Shown piece after piece: positions 25,423 through 39,500 of a stretch of DNA of 64,000 bases; positions within the stretch are counted from its first letter, which is position 1, and each line of letters opens with the position of its first letter. The position numbers and the translations under genes are program-made. The stretch is taken from NCBI GenBank assembly GCA_037074765.1, contig JBAMDO010000104.1, positions 124,001 to 188,000 on the forward strand, given 5' to 3'. Origin of the DNA: Mansonella perstans. Lineage: Eukaryota; Nematoda; Chromadorea; Rhabditida; Onchocercidae. A model generated the notes under the pieces. That model was not told the DNA's origin and did no database searches. It was given only the letters and a program-made list of their open reading frames with translations.

Positions 25423-28400
25423 CTTCACAATTGTCCATCACCACTGCTTATGTCGCCTTTACATTAGTCGCCATTGTTTTTGTAACTGCATGATCATCTT
25501 CAGAGATGATACTATTCACTGTACCTTAATTAGTCAAATATCGTTTTCATTTTTTCAAGTTTTATAGTGACATTAATAATTGTAATCCTTAAGTCAGAAA
25601 ATCATAATTTTTTAAAATGCAAATAAAAAATCAAAAAAAGCTATTTTGTAAGCACAGGTACAAGCACCAAGAGGTTTTCTATGAAGCGTCAAATTAAAAA
25701 TTTAACATTTCTTGGTTTAACGCAGATAAAAGATTTTTCACTTCAAAATCTGGAGAAGATTCATTTTTAGAGAAAGGGCATGGAAGAAAGAACTATGAGG
25801 CATGAATCTGCTTAAATTATTTGGAATTCAACAATGCACAAGATAACTGAGTAAGTAGGTACCAGAAAAATTCTGAAAAGTTCTTAATTTGGAGCTTTCT
25901 AATTTTAATTATGAGGATATTTGGATTTGTTTTTCTATGTTTCTTTCAGTGGAAATTGAAAAAAAAATCATTATGTTCATTTCGTGAGTTCCATTCTGGT
26001 TGTCGGTTTTGTGATTGCGTTAAACTAGACTCTGGAATATTGTGAATATTAATTACTCAATAGCCTTGAAAGGAAATTGGCAATTAGCAGTTCTAAATTT
26101 AAACCAGCTTATCTAAAACAACGTGCAAATTTTCCGGAAAAATACGTAAATTCAAGATGATTTATCAATTCCTCTCATTTCCGATAGCACTCAGCGTATT
26201 TTATGTATTAAGCGACTTCAATTTACAATGTCTATCGTCGAGGAAATACAATTCAAAGATAATATTTTCAGATGATATAAACTTCCTTGTTTCTCTCATC
26301 GTTGTGTTTAAGGCTGCCAGAAGAATATAAAAATTGACTAAAAGGAAAAAGTCAAAAATTGACTTTCAGCTAAGAAAGTTTTCTTAATCAATTGTTCAAC
26401 ATATATACATATATGCGCAAGTTCAAACTGCCATTTAATTTCTAACATTTCGTTTTTCTTGCATTATTGACCAGCATGGTAATAATTAACTCACCCGTTT
26501 AAGCCTAATTTCAATAAATGTAGCCCTGGGGTAACACGAAACAATATCGGCGATTATTGAGTCATGGGCTAATGAAAGATACGAGTCGATTCAAACCAGC
26601 TAAGTTTCATAGTTCAAATTGTATGATTATTACTTGCAATAGATATGTCAAAAAGACCAAAAAACAGTAAAAGTCGGATATGTAATGGATGAAGATCATT
26701 TTGAAAAAAAAAAAGTAGTAAAGAAGCGAAAGAAGCAGAAAGAGTATAAGTCATTTCATATTTACGCCACAATTTATAAAAACTCTAGAAGGTCGTAATT
26801 CCCTCGGGAATAACAATGAAATCCATTGCTGAAAATTCCGAACTATTTTAAATAATGACGGGAAAAAGGAGTGGAAAAAAGAAGTCGCAAATAACAACAA
26901 TAAAAATGACAACAACAACAACAACAAAAGGAAATGTAATAACCAAATACATATCAGCATTATTTCTATTTGTGACTTTGAGGCTTTCATTCATTTTTAT
27001 GGAAAAGGAGGAGAGAAAAAGGACACGATACTTCTCAAATCTCTTTTCTCGAACAATGCTCATCAATAATATTCCAGGCATAATAGGACTAGCCAAAGGC
27101 GTCGAGAAGGACAAATACTCGAATGTCTTTTTTCTTTTTTACAATGTTAATTTCCACATTTACGTAATGAGAAAGTGATGTATACAGATATCCATTAATT
27201 ATCATGACAGACAATCGTTTTGTACTTCTTCGCCTCATTCTGACAATTTGCTTTTTGCAAAAATAGTTGAAAAAAAATTGAAATATCAGAACTCATCAGA
27301 ATCAAAAATATCTTCCTTTAAAAGGTTTTGCAAAAGGAGAAACATGTACATTGACTTATATTATTTTATTACAATTTGCAGTAATGTCAACCATAGGGAT
27401 GGTAGCAGTAATAGTTCAATATTTTAAAATTACTAAAAATCGTAACAAATACTGGAAGTTATACGTTCATTTCTCATGATTTGAATAAAAATTACAAAAG
27501 TTAAAATCTTTGAAAATTTTGAGAAAATGACTGAAAAGCAAATATAACATTTGTTTGAAATTGTTTTATATCATTTCTGGCAATACTCTCGCAAATGCAT
27601 TTAAATAAGCTTACAGAGATTGAAATATATTTGTTACTTCTCATTGATTTCTGATCCGCGTCATTTGCTGGTAGCATTTTTTCTTAAGCTGATATATATA
27701 TATATATGTATATATATATCTGATGTATATATATATTTCCTCTCCCTGTCTTTGACTGTGATTAGCTAATTCATTTGTCATCAGTAGAGTGCAGGTGATG
27801 TCAATCATTGAAATTTGAATTGCTCTACAGAACATATATTCGATGAACTAAAAGTATGCTGTCATTATTGCGTTCATAGTTGGTCTGCGTTTTAAGACCT
27901 CATGCATTCATTGGGAGAGTGTAGAATTTTAAAGCTAATGTCAATTTTATCCTATTGCCTTAAGAATCAGTTGCATGATTATGCAATGTAATCGAAATGT
28001 TTTTCTTTTCCATTTTCATTGCATCAATAGGATTTTTATGATAAAAATCTCAACAGCAATATCATGTGAATGAGATGCTAATTACTAATAATTATTATTA
28101 TTATTTAATTGAAGCATAATCCTCAAATGGCTTCCAGCGATGTTTCTTAGGTAAGAGCCTATCCAATGCATACAAGTATATCACTGGACTAGATGAAACC
28201 GTTGCGCAATGATCGCTTGATCATTCATTTTCAAATTCAACCAACTACTGAAAAACTCTGTAACTTCATCGTAAAAACTGGTCAAAGGATCCATTCTGCT
28301 CTCTATTTATTCTTTTGCAACCAAACAAAGACACTCAGGAAGGAGATGGAATTTTTGAATCAAGAATTGTTCAGTTCGAATCAAAATATCTGCAGTAAGA

Positions 28401-28722
28401 AATACTTCAAGAAAAGTTGAAGAAAAGGTTTAATGAAAAAAAATGAACATAAAATGAGTATTTGAAAGCAATATTTGTGCCTAGTGGAATATAATGAGTT
28501 AAAACTAAGAATAAAAATCAAATGCTATTCCTTTTGTGCCATCATCTTTAGATGGTTTGTCTTACTGTTTCACATTTGGACTTAGTAAATGCTAACAGAG
28601 ACAAATTCCTTTAATTACCAATCATCGAAGCCTATGAAAGTGTAAAATTGTATTATCAAGTGAGTTTCAGTTTTGTAAGTTCCATATGACAGATAAAAAT
28701 TGCAAATAAATTTTTACAAAAG

Positions 28723-29166
28723 TTAGACTAATGAATTGAAAGCAGAATAGTAAATATGCGCGAAGTTATCGAACATTCTGCAAAATATGCATAAAAGTAT
28801 CCTGCACATTTCGCATTTGTTTTGTTGCGATATATTTGAATAGTTTGCAGTGAATGTTGCAAATTTTGAATGCTTGTTTGATAAATTATCTGAGTGAAAA
28901 AAATCAAAAGCACTATTTGGAAATTTCCAAAAATTAATTTCAAATGGTAATTTAAAAAGTCTTCGTTGTTTGATTTCCTGAACACTATAGAAATCCTGAA
29001 TAGAGATGATAAAGATGCTGACCTGTTTCACAATTACAGCCATGTCAACAAAAAAAAATGCTGTTATCTGCGCAAAGTTCATCAAGAAAACGCTATATTT
29101 CTTGATATCCTTTTTTAAGCAATTACGTTGAGACAACTGGCAATCAGTGGCAAACTCTTTACTCAT
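28723..29166 (-). CDS. Unassigned 147-codon frame
   Basis: This uninterrupted frame begins MSKEFATDCQLSQ and contains a hydrophobic stretch VFLMNFAQITAFFFVDMAV. It is longer than most chance frames in this AT-rich DNA, but the rest is rich in F, I, N and S, the composition of random AT-rich translation. No homology is recognised and no splice context supports it. Confidence 0.15.
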   Translation of the reverse strand: MSKEFATDCQLSQRNCLKKDIKKYSVFLMNFAQITAFFFVDMAVIVKQVSIFIISIQDFYSVQEIKQRRLFKLPFEINFWKFPNSAFDFFHSDNLSNKHSKFATFTANYSNISQQNKCEMCRILLCIFCRMFDNFAHIYYSAFNSLV

Positions 29167-32115
29167 TCTCTCACATTATGAGAATTTTGGAAGTTGGAAT
29201 TATTGTGGAAGCAGGAAGTTGACACTTAGATATCAAACATATCGTTAATTTGCTTCTAGAAGTAATTTACAAAATGATCTTGACAATTCACGATGCTTAC
29301 TCTGTTTCTCTAAACATGATATTTAGTCCGAGAAATAAGAAGATAGTTAAATTGAACAACAGTATAACAGTTTTAAAAAATACTTCACAATCAGAAATTG
29401 GTGATGTAAATGATCTTCAAAAGTGTAATTAGATGATTAACACTATTTATACAAATTAAGCTTGGCAATACGCGGCTGTTTTTCAGCAAATCAAACATCG
29501 GAAATGATGAATTTAGAATCTTAGTTTAAAAAGACGTAAGAAAATCAGACTGCCCATATCCCAACTTTTTAAATCAATTTTTAAATTTAGTAAACAAATT
29601 TTACAAATCCAAGCTTTGATCTTTTAAACAAATAAAACGATTATGTCGATCTAAGCTTTTAACTAAAGGGTTGTTGTGCTAAAATCTTTTTCATTTGTTA
29701 AAATAATGATATAGCATCAGTAGATACGATGATCAATAACAAAAGAGGAGTGAAGAACAAATTATGTTGTCAATCAAAGTTAGAAGTGAGTGAATATTAC
29801 TTCGATTGAATATATTAAATTAAAATATCCGCTGTTAAAAGTTATTTGCTTTCCGCTGAAAAACACTAATGTATGTTGTTTAGCAAGTTAATGAACAGTA
29901 AATCAACAATTTGTGTTAAACGAAACGCGATGTTTGTTGTACTATTATTATTTTTGAGAAAGATGCTGCACTAAAAATGATCATGAAAGTAACCAGATCT
30001 TCTGATCCTAGACAATGAAGACAAATAGTTCTCATCATCACTTTCAACTTACTGTAAAATTTTTTTTAAAAAAAAAAAGTTCAATTAATTTGCCAAAAAA
30101 TAAGATTATCGGGAGCGACAGAAGCAACTGGTTAGTGTTAAAAATGATTGCATTAGGAGAGAGAGAGAGAGAAATAATTCAGGTATTAGTTATGTTTTAA
30201 TTGAGAATGATAGAGATAGCCAAATACATATATCCATAAAGCATATTAAAAAGGAATTTTTACAGAGGAGAAAAAACGATGCTTAAACATGTGTAAAATC
30301 GATCAAGTGGGTTTCATAACAAAGAGGATTATGCCAATCGATTCAAATTTTAACAAGACGAGAAAATGAGTTGGAAAAGAAGATTAGAAAATTTTTATTT
30401 TTGGAAAGAATTGCTCCACGAAATTTGTTCAATCATTAAAATTATATAGTCTGCAACCATTGATTTCTTGACTAACAGAAAATTTTTTTTTCCAGTCGAG
30501 AACTGCCTTTTGAAAATCCTTTTCGTTCTTTCCTATTCTTTTGAAACAGTCAACAAATGAGATGACAAAAAACTTCTGAAACTCTGAAGTTGGGCGAGAG
30601 GTAAACAATCATTCTTTTTGTTTCACCTGTGTTTCACCTGTTTAACTATTTATAGATTGTAAGTAATCAGACCATCAATTGCATTTACTTTTACATCCTT
30701 CTGAAATATTAATGTTTCAAAGAAGTATTAATGTTTGAAGGTTTATTTACGAAAATAACAAATAGAGAAAGTGGTTTTATCTGCTTAAAGAAGCACAAAA
30801 AGCATCAGCATATCCAATGAAGATGATTTAAAAAAGCGAAATTCGACATTTGATATGAACGAAAGATTGCTTTGGAATAAAACTGAACCAAATGTCATTC
30901 TTCCTGCTATTTCCGGGCAGTATTTTTAATAAATGCTCACTGAAAAGTTTCCAGTTTAATTTGCTTCAATATAGTTCAATAAAATTATCAGAATATTTAA
31001 GCTCCAAACCAGATTTAAATTTGACCTGGTCGCATATACATTCTCAATTTGCTTGCTTCAGGTTTATTGCCTTCAGTTTGGATTCTGAATTAATATATCA
31101 TTTTAACAAGAGTTATACTATAAAAACTTTCCAAGAAGCGACTAGAAATACATTCAAAATTTTGAAATCAAAATCAGTGAGGAAGTCATAAAATACAGAT
31201 TTGAACTTGTCAAATATCTGAAAAGTTAAAATATTACTGTAGAAGTGTTACTGTAGTGAAGGAAAGGAAATAATATTTAAACAATAAATGTCGATTAGAT
31301 GAACGATTTGGAATTAATTAATTTTTCAATTATTTTTCAATTAATTTTTCGCAATGATAACTTAATATGAAGGTTGTAGAACAAAAAGAATAGAAAAATA
31401 ACAGTAGGAAACGTTCGTTGGAGCGCTCTTAAATTAGTCTGAAAAGCTATGATTGTGCAGACTGAAAAAGCTCCAATCTCAAATCCCTGAATTATATTTA
31501 GACGCTCCGAACTTTTTGCTAGATTATTTCTTATCAAACTGCAATTTTTACAATTTAAGCTTGTTCCTAAAATTAAATATTTCATTCTAATCAAACAATA
31601 ATAATAGCATTTGCACTACTTTTGAAATTACTAGAAGAAAATGAGTTACCGATTAAACTGAATTAAGCAGAAGATTGCTTGTAATTTCGAAGTTAACTGC
31701 TTCTGTCTGTGAGAAAGATGCACAACGGTGGAACAACTTCCGGTATAATATGAAGATTAGAAAGAAAGGAAATTCGTCTGTTTACTTGCTATAGGATCGC
31801 TATATGTGTAATGCTAATATGTCATCTCACAATCTTACCAGAAGGCAGTTAATAACTAGAAAGCAGAGGTATCAAGGGAGTCTAATCACTCATCAACGCT
31901 TGCTAACACATCTTTGCAACAACTGCTGAATTCTCTCTATCAGTCCTTAATCGACAATATTCGTAAATTTTTCTCACACACTCAGAACTTCATTTGAATA
32001 CATTAATTCGTTCCTTTACTGCACCGTTATTTGTGAATGAACAATGAGAAGATGGAAAAAGACACGAAAAAATCTTGCAATGAGAAAGGAAATAAGCAGG
32101 AAATATTGAAAGTTA

Positions 32116-32155
32116 TTCTAGAATTTTTCTAAATTCTAGAAAATCGATTCTAGAA
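32116..32155. promoter_or_regulatory. Three TTCTAGAA palindromes (heat-shock-element-like)
   Basis: Copies are at 32116-32123, 32134-32141 and 32148-32155, within an intergenic region. Alternating nTTCn/nGAAn blocks are the HSF1 recognition pattern. No gene starts nearby (the next + gene begins at 36540), so function is doubtful. Confidence 0.25.
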
Positions 32156-33386
32156 ATCGAAAATCATTGTAGAAACAGTCATTCTTTGCTCTCATCTTTC
32201 TATAGTTAAATTTAACAGATTCAATTATTTTATTTATTTCAATCTTAGTAGTTAAAATTTCTTCCATTATTTTATTAGTATCAGTTTCTTTTTTACACTT
32301 TTGCTCCTACGAAAAAGAGATTATTTTTGAAGCAAATAGGATAATTATTAGAACTTTACAGTTGCCTAATATCAATAAAGAATCACCATAATGTAGTATG
32401 AAAGGCAATGCTTTTATGACATTGTAGATGATGTTGAAGAGTGTAAGAAAAGAGAAGATGGAAGAGTATCGGAGTTAAAATACCAACATATATTATCAGA
32501 GAAAGGAAAAGGATAAATTAAAAGGAAAAAAAAAAAGGTAAGAGAATGCATTGCTAAACATGAAAGTAATGGATTCATCTTCGTAGACCTATCCCTGGAG
32601 GTTCCTTATTTGGCTCGAGACCTATTTATACCGCCTATCTTAAAGTAGTTCAGCTTTTAACCATACGTAGAAACTCAATGCAATAATCCAGGATCCATTT
32701 CCTCTAATGCAAACATCAATTATCGGACTAGAAGTGTACAGAATGGATCAGAGTTTTATGATGTATACATGCCTTTCTATTGAATTCTGTTCCTAATCGA
32801 AATTAATAAAGTAATTTACGTTTGTGTAAGTTTGATCAGATAAAATTCTTTTTTTGTATTAGCTTATAAAGAGAAAAAGATATGAATACTATAAATTAGA
32901 GAATATCATTTCAGGCTATAATAATTTTTTATAAGCATATTCTGTTATTAAACCTTAAAAAGTAACTGTGACGAATGAAATGAGACAGATAATAATATTA
33001 GTGTCAGACAGGCATACTTGGCTGCTTTAAAAGGAAAAACAGGAAAGTATAGAAACTTTCTTTGCAACTTTTAATTAGAAAGAAATCCCTCAATTTATCA
33101 AAAAATAATTTTTTTTTTTTATTAAAACTAAAAACTTTCTCGGAATTATTAACTTCGAAAGGATACTGATAATAATGAAGAAATTATTATTGCATTTTTA
33201 AACGAAACTATGGTACTTATTGAAGTGTACTGTAATGAAAGAAACAGTTAATTATTGTATTTTGGATGAGGCTTGATATGATTGAATGACTTTTATGTTT
33301 CTCATGTTTTGTAATAAATTCAATGAAATTAATTTGAATTTAATTCACAAATTGAAATCATTTCGTTTTAATTGAATTTTTCATCT

Positions 33387-33432
33387 GGGAATAATTGACC
33401 GAACATATTGGGAATAATTGACCGAACATACT
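33387..33432. repeat. 23-bp direct duplication
   Basis: gggaataattgaccgaacat plus att is present twice in tandem, with one or two differences at the end of the second copy. Confidence 0.8.
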
Positions 33433-33770
33433 GTAGTCCGGACAGCTTTGACCGAAATTTGGTATATAGACAACTCAACCAATCAGCAGCTAACTTATTG
33501 ATAATAGAATGTACAGAGCAGGATACGAAGAATAATAAGGGTTAAGTTCAGGTCAAAGGTAACAGGGTCAACACTCTGAGACCAAATTTTTCACAAGGTG
33601 CTGATTCGATTTAACAAAGATTAGTTGAATATAGTTCATGTGGACAGAGAATCCTTTGGATTGTTGAAATTTTCAATGTTTTCTGTTGATTAACTGGTTT
33701 TATTTTATTTATTTCATTTATATGATACCATGTATGAGAAGAAACTTTTTTTTCGTGCAGTCTGTTGTGA

Positions 33771-33821
33771 GATTCAGAAGGATAGAGATTCAGAAGGATA
33801 GAAGAAGATTCAGAAGGATAG
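33771..33821. repeat. Short tandem repeat gattcagaaggatag
   Basis: Three copies of gattcagaaggatag lie close together, the last preceded by agaa. Confidence 0.8.
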
Positions 33822-34205
33822 TTGTTGAAGAAGCAAAAGACAATAAATATTGTTGATGAAACATAAATCAAGTTTGTTCTATTTGATTTCTGTGCTATAA
33901 CTTGAAACTTTTCCACTTCCGAATTTCAGAAAGAGAAAAATCGAGATAAGGTGAGAAATTTGTGATATGAGTAAGTATCTTCTAGTTAGGCTATGTTGTT
34001 GTTGTTTTCTGTTATTATTAATTCTGTTCTGTTGTGAGATAAAGAAGATAACAGATCATGAATTTTAATCACTATGAAGCTATCTTATATCTTACATCAA
34101 TAGCTAACATTGATAAATTTCCTGATTGCTTTTGCTATGATTGGATTCTTAAAGGTAAAGAAGATATGTATATTTGGCGTTTTCCTCTCTCATTATTTTG
34201 TACAG

Positions 34206-34317
34206 AAATCAGTTGTTTCTGTTTTCATTAAATCGAAATGGACAGAAATTCTAAGAAAATTTGATGTGACAAAGGTTGATAAGAACAGATATATTATTTT
34301 CAATGCAGATAATGGGT
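34206..34317 (+). CDS. Possible isolated exon
   Basis: A segment bounded by acceptor tttgtacag and donor gtaaat reads KSVVSVFIKSKWTEILRKFD then VTKVDKNRYIIFNADNG. The composition is more protein-like than its surroundings. No partner exon was found, and no family is recognised. Confidence 0.2.
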
Positions 34318-34623
34318 AAATGCAAATAATTTTTTGTTTGACTTTAACTTCTAATATATTTTCTAATATATACTCTAGAAAGTATAGATTTGTTTAAATG
34401 AAAAGTCGAATTTATTGCAAGGAAAAATCAGGTAAATTACACACATTTTATTAAGCTCATTGTTTTTTTCTAATTTTTTTTCAAATCATTTTTCTCATGA
34501 CTATTTTTTTATGAGCTTTTTTAATGAATTAAATGCTGTTTTTCTATGAATTATGTGAGGGAAAATTCTGGAAATCTCTGCACTTTTTGTTGTGGTACAT
34601 AAAGCAGAAAAAATTTGAAAGAA

Positions 34624-34663
34624 AATTTTGTTCCACATAGAAAAAATTATGTGGAACAAAATT
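34624..34663. repeat. 16-bp perfect inverted repeat
   Basis: Arms aattttgttccacata and tatgtggaacaaaatt are separated by eight bases (gaaaaaat). The pair could form a hairpin RNA or mark a small transposon end. Confidence 0.8.
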
Positions 34664-34913
34664 CTTCAAATTTAAAAAATGAATTGAATTATTTTTCATA
34701 ACAATCATGCAAAAGCAGTAAATAGATTTATCGATGTAAGTAACATATTTTTTATTTCCTTAATACTCTGAAAGAAAGCTGGATGAGACGAGAAACTTGT
34801 TTATAGAATCATAGGATTTTTTTAATTCTTTTTTTTATGCTTGTATCAATTTACTGGTTTCAAGAATAACTGTCGGCAGCATTTACATTCCTAAACGAAA
34901 TAAGGAAATAACT

Positions 34914-34941
34914 AAAATTGATATATGAATATATCAATTTT
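34914..34941. repeat. 13-bp inverted repeat with two-base loop
   Basis: aaaattgatatat and atatatcaatttt flank ga. Such near-palindromes can extrude as cruciforms in AT-rich DNA. Confidence 0.8.
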
Positions 34942-36539
34942 GCACTTCATACGTTACGATCATCCGTGCAATAGAGGAAACATTACGGTAAAAGACTATC
35001 GGACGCCGATGTTCTCAATGTTTATAGTTTAAATAATTTTATAAAATAAAATGGAAAGATTTTGGCAAAAACAGCTTGCTAGAAATTTACTGTAGAAATG
35101 ACAAAAGTTTATTAAAAATGGCTTTTAAATTGTTGAAGTTGTTGAAGTAGTAGCCCTCTACAAAAAAGACAAATAATGGTCAGTATCATACAAGAAGAAG
35201 AAAGCTTGCAAGAACTTAGATATAGTTTTTTAGATTATTGCTTTTACGGATTTATAATGGACTAGCTTACGTTCTGCTGAATTATATCAGATAAATAGAC
35301 GAAAAATTGGTGTGCCAATTTTAGAATAATCAAAAATTCATGTTGAGAATTATTTTTTTGCGCCAAATTTCTAGTCAGTATTTTATGGAAAAATTTCCAC
35401 TTATTCACAATAATTATTGTTTCTCCGCGAAGAAGAGTAATTCCTATGAACCAAAGAAAAATAAAGCGAGAATGACTGTAATTTGGCGAACATCTTTGTC
35501 AGTTGTGTAAATGTTTTTAACTAGGAAAGACTGTTTTTCAGGTTTTTTCTAGGCTACGAACAAGGAGTTGTCATGTTAGCAACTGTGCAAATCCAGTGCT
35601 AGTCGTCATTCCTTGGTGACAAAAGGCAAGCTAAATCCAAATTACAAAATTATTCGAAGTTTTTTCTGGATTATGATGATAATGTTCGTAGATGAAAAGG
35701 AATTATTTTAGAATTCTGTGTCATCAAACTTTTTAATAATTTCGAGATTATTTTTTTTTGTAATGTTTCATATCGAAACAAATCAATCTGTAGACTACTG
35801 GTGACTTTATTTTATCAGATCAAAATATCAGATATTAGATTGATTTTATCAGATCAAATTTTATCTGGTCAAAACAACAATAGGATAGTGAGAATAGATT
35901 TTGAATATCATATTTGGCATTTCCATACTATTTTTATTTTTTATATTTTTGCATTTTTTTAACTTTTTGTCTTTATCCCAATGTGATACTTTGTCATTAT
36001 GTGATTTCTTAAAATAAATAAGCAGTAGCAGCAATTATATTATGTTCATTGTATCTTGTTATAGACTAAAAAGAATTACATTTAATACGATGATACGATG
36101 ATAGGTGGAGGGATCAAATCATTTTGAGTAAATATTCCAAAGATTAGCTATAGATCTTTTTACAGTTTTTGCCATGAATATCGAAAAATGTGACTTTTGC
36201 GCATCAGAATTTTGTAGCAGTTTTTATCACATGGTTTTACCATTGCTAAAAAGTTACTTTTGTAATTGTAAATATTGTTTTTTGGACTTTTAAGGTAATA
36301 TTTCCTATAGCATCAATTTTCCGTTGTAATAACATGGAAGCTAATCTATGGGTTTTATAAAAAGATTGTTTGATCACTCTGTCTTTGCTGTAGAAATGGA
36401 AAATTTGAATTGCATACTGCATAGTTGTTCTCAAAGTGTAGCTTGACACCGACATTGAATTTTGTAACCAACATAAAATTCAATTGGAATTATATCATTA
36501 TTCTCGTCTCAGGCTTGGAAGCTTTTGTGTAGTGGCGTA

Positions 36540-39500
36540 ATGGATGACGGTAAAATAATATTAATTGGTAATGAAGGCGATATTTTGCACTGTGGATATA
36601 GTCACACTTTAAGTGATGGCGGTAAAAGGTGAAGTTTGTAAATTTAATTTTTTTTACCAATGATTTCTTTTCTGTTTCATCAGCCGCATAAGTTAATATA
36701 TCACATTGATTGTGATTTGCAGATATCCATCTGCTGATCATTATGCCCATGCTATGATTCTCACACAACTCGGTTTGGATGAAGCACTTATTCTAGAGCT
36801 ATTGTGCACTTCGAGTGCTGATGTTCCAGTTAAGGTATATTTTTATGTTTCACGCTTTTTCTATTACTCAAATCTCTTTCATAATCTTCATAAATCATAC
36901 TTCTTCATAAATCAGGCTCGCCAACTATTACAAGAAAACATGCCAGCAGGACATGATATGAATTCTCTGGCCAGTTATCTACAAACAAGTCGTCAGTCAT
37001 ATACAATGCAAGGATTAAGGATTCGAGTGGAGCAAGATTCAAGTAAATAATAGAACTAAAATTTAAAAGATAAAGTAGTCTTTCATTTTAAGAATTACTT
37101 GACTCATCATATTGGCACAATAATGATATTATCTGTGACCTTACTCTGAAGCCTTCGAAAAAGCTTTGATGGATACAAAGGATGCATTGTTGATTGTTTG
37201 TGATGCACGTGACAGTGAACTTGGAATTGGCATGGATGAAGATACCTTTGTGGATTGGATGGCGAAGGAAAAAGTTGATGCTGCGATGTTAGGACATTGG
37301 ATGCGAAATGAGAGGGGTCGACCACCACAGCTGGGACATAATCAGCTAGGATATTTTCTTATGTGGCTAAGGTAACTTGTGTTATTTCATAGTAGCTGTA
37401 GGCTTGTCTTTGGGAATACAAAGAATAGCTTAAAGTTATGTTTTGATGATTCCTAATATTGATAATAGCGATTGGTAATTACTATCAAACAACTGATTAA
37501 TGGCGTTCTAAAGATTGGAATTTGCTCATTGCGTTAAAGAGTGTTAAAACTCAAATAGCTTAAAGTTATTTTTAATGATTATTAAAGAGTATTAAGATTC
37601 TTTATATTAAGACTCTTTGTATTAAAGTTTGCTCCCACTTATTTTTAATTATTGCCCTGTTCTTATAATGATTTTCTAGATATGAGGTTTCTGAAAAAAA
37701 ACGAGCTGCTTTGCTTAGCACTCAATCCGTTGAAGTGGATGGTATTTCAACTGACCAAAATGGTGACACAATAAAAACAACGACGTCTGATCTGGTCCTT
37801 TCACTTCAGGTAAATTCGTTTTCAGTAATGATTTATTGCTAATAATGATTTTCATTGGAAATAAGTGAAAAATTTGTTTGTTTTTTTTAGGGTATTTTTC
37901 GACCTCTGAGTAATTATTATGCACTAACTTTTGATATGAAAGGGGAAAAGTACAGGTCAGTGGAACACTATGCTTACCAAAGGCTTTTTGACGCTCTACG
38001 TCTCGATGATAAATGTATTGGTGAGTAAAGAATTATTCGAGACAGTACAATTTTAAATAACCAACGTTTAATCAGATGCAGTTTAAATTTTGATTTTGCA
38101 AAAACTTCATGCTCTGTTGTATAAAAAATCCCTAAATATTTTTATTAACTGCAGAAAAAATTCGAACCACTGTAGATCCAGCAAATGTTGCGCTTGTTGC
38201 CAGAAGAGTTTTCAAACAGCAAAAGGTTTTTTTTATCAATAAACTTAGGCATAGCATTGTTAGATTTGAAGTTGTATCACTAAGACAATCCGTGTTTCAT
38301 GACGGATGGTCTTGATAGTATTGGTAGTTTTACATCTGTAGTATTTACGCCAATTGAATATGCCAGTGGTTTTTGAATATCTGTCTCACTACAAAGTTTT
38401 AAGCTCAGTGACGGAGCGGTGGATTCAAAAATGGGTCGTCTAGATCGATGGCGCCAGTCTGCTATGAAACACAAGGTTTCTTCACTCCCTTAAAACTTTT
38501 ATAATGTAGTACAATTTCGCCACTTTAGTTCAAGTTTCTTTTTACAGATGACGAAGAATGAAGCTCTACAACAGTTATTGCTTTCCACTGGGCATGCACT
38601 GTTGATTGACACCACAGAAAGTGACAAATCATGGGCATCTACTGCAGATGAATTCGAACTGCAGCATTTGTTGACAAAACGGTACATTCTTCCAAGCACA
38701 ATTATCGATTGGATGACCGAACGAACAAAACCTCCATCAGCTCTTTCCCATATAATAGTTTGTTTTATCATCATATACAATATTTTTTGTATAAATCACT
38801 AAATATACGGGAGTTAATTTTGACCTTGTAATGATCAGCATTCCATTTTTGATAATAGCACAGCCTGTCTGCTTTTCGTATGATTGTACTTCAATCTTCT
38901 TGAGTTTTATCTCACTCTTTATGTTTAAACTGTTGATGAAGAAGAAAGAAAAATTGAAATATCGCCGTAAAGCAGATACTAACTTATTCTTACTTCAGGG
39001 TAATAAGACAGGACTTTTACTGATGGAGTTACGTTCTAAATTTGCTGCGTTATCGCCAACACAGAATCGTATTCCATTGGTATCACCTCTCGTAACAGCA
39101 ATGGAATTACGAACCTTATTGTCAGCTCACATGATTTGTTTCACCGCGGAAAGTGTTTTCCATTTTTTATATCCAGCACAAATTCGTTTACCGAACTCAG
39201 CAGAAACATTACCTTCACCGGCTCACTATATAGCTAAACAAGCTATAAGGTAGGGAGACAACTATTATAATTTTTCTTTTTTCACTAATTGTTTAATCTA
39301 TTTTATTACAATTCTCAAAAAAACTTTTCGAAAATTTTTTTATTCTTAAATTATTGAATAGCAGATCGAGCGAAGGATCTCTCATAAAAGTGGTTTCAAG
39401 ATTTTTCGAGAAGTCGAAGTTATATAAGTCAAATTAGATGTATAAGATGGGAAAGAAAGATTATTTTTTCGATTACATTGGAACGACCTGAACATGCCTA

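Larger units (their letters stand above)
25423..36539. other. About 11 kb without a recognisable gene
   Basis: This gap upstream of both TWK channel 2 (-) and the NADAR gene (+) must hold both promoters. Content seen: AT microsatellites around 19.7-like composition at 27692-27740, an ACA-repeat near 26895-26930 that opens frames on both strands, GA runs at 30158-30172, small duplications and hairpins listed separately, and a few unassigned frames (28723-29166, 30892-31191, 34110-34316). None shows a known domain. No tRNA or rRNA was recognised by eye. Confidence 0.4.

Noticed and set aside
26751..27178. Overlapping frames on both strands around an ACA repeat
   Set aside because: They are created by low-complexity (ACA)n/(TGT)n DNA and give poly-Thr or poly-Val stretches without a domain.
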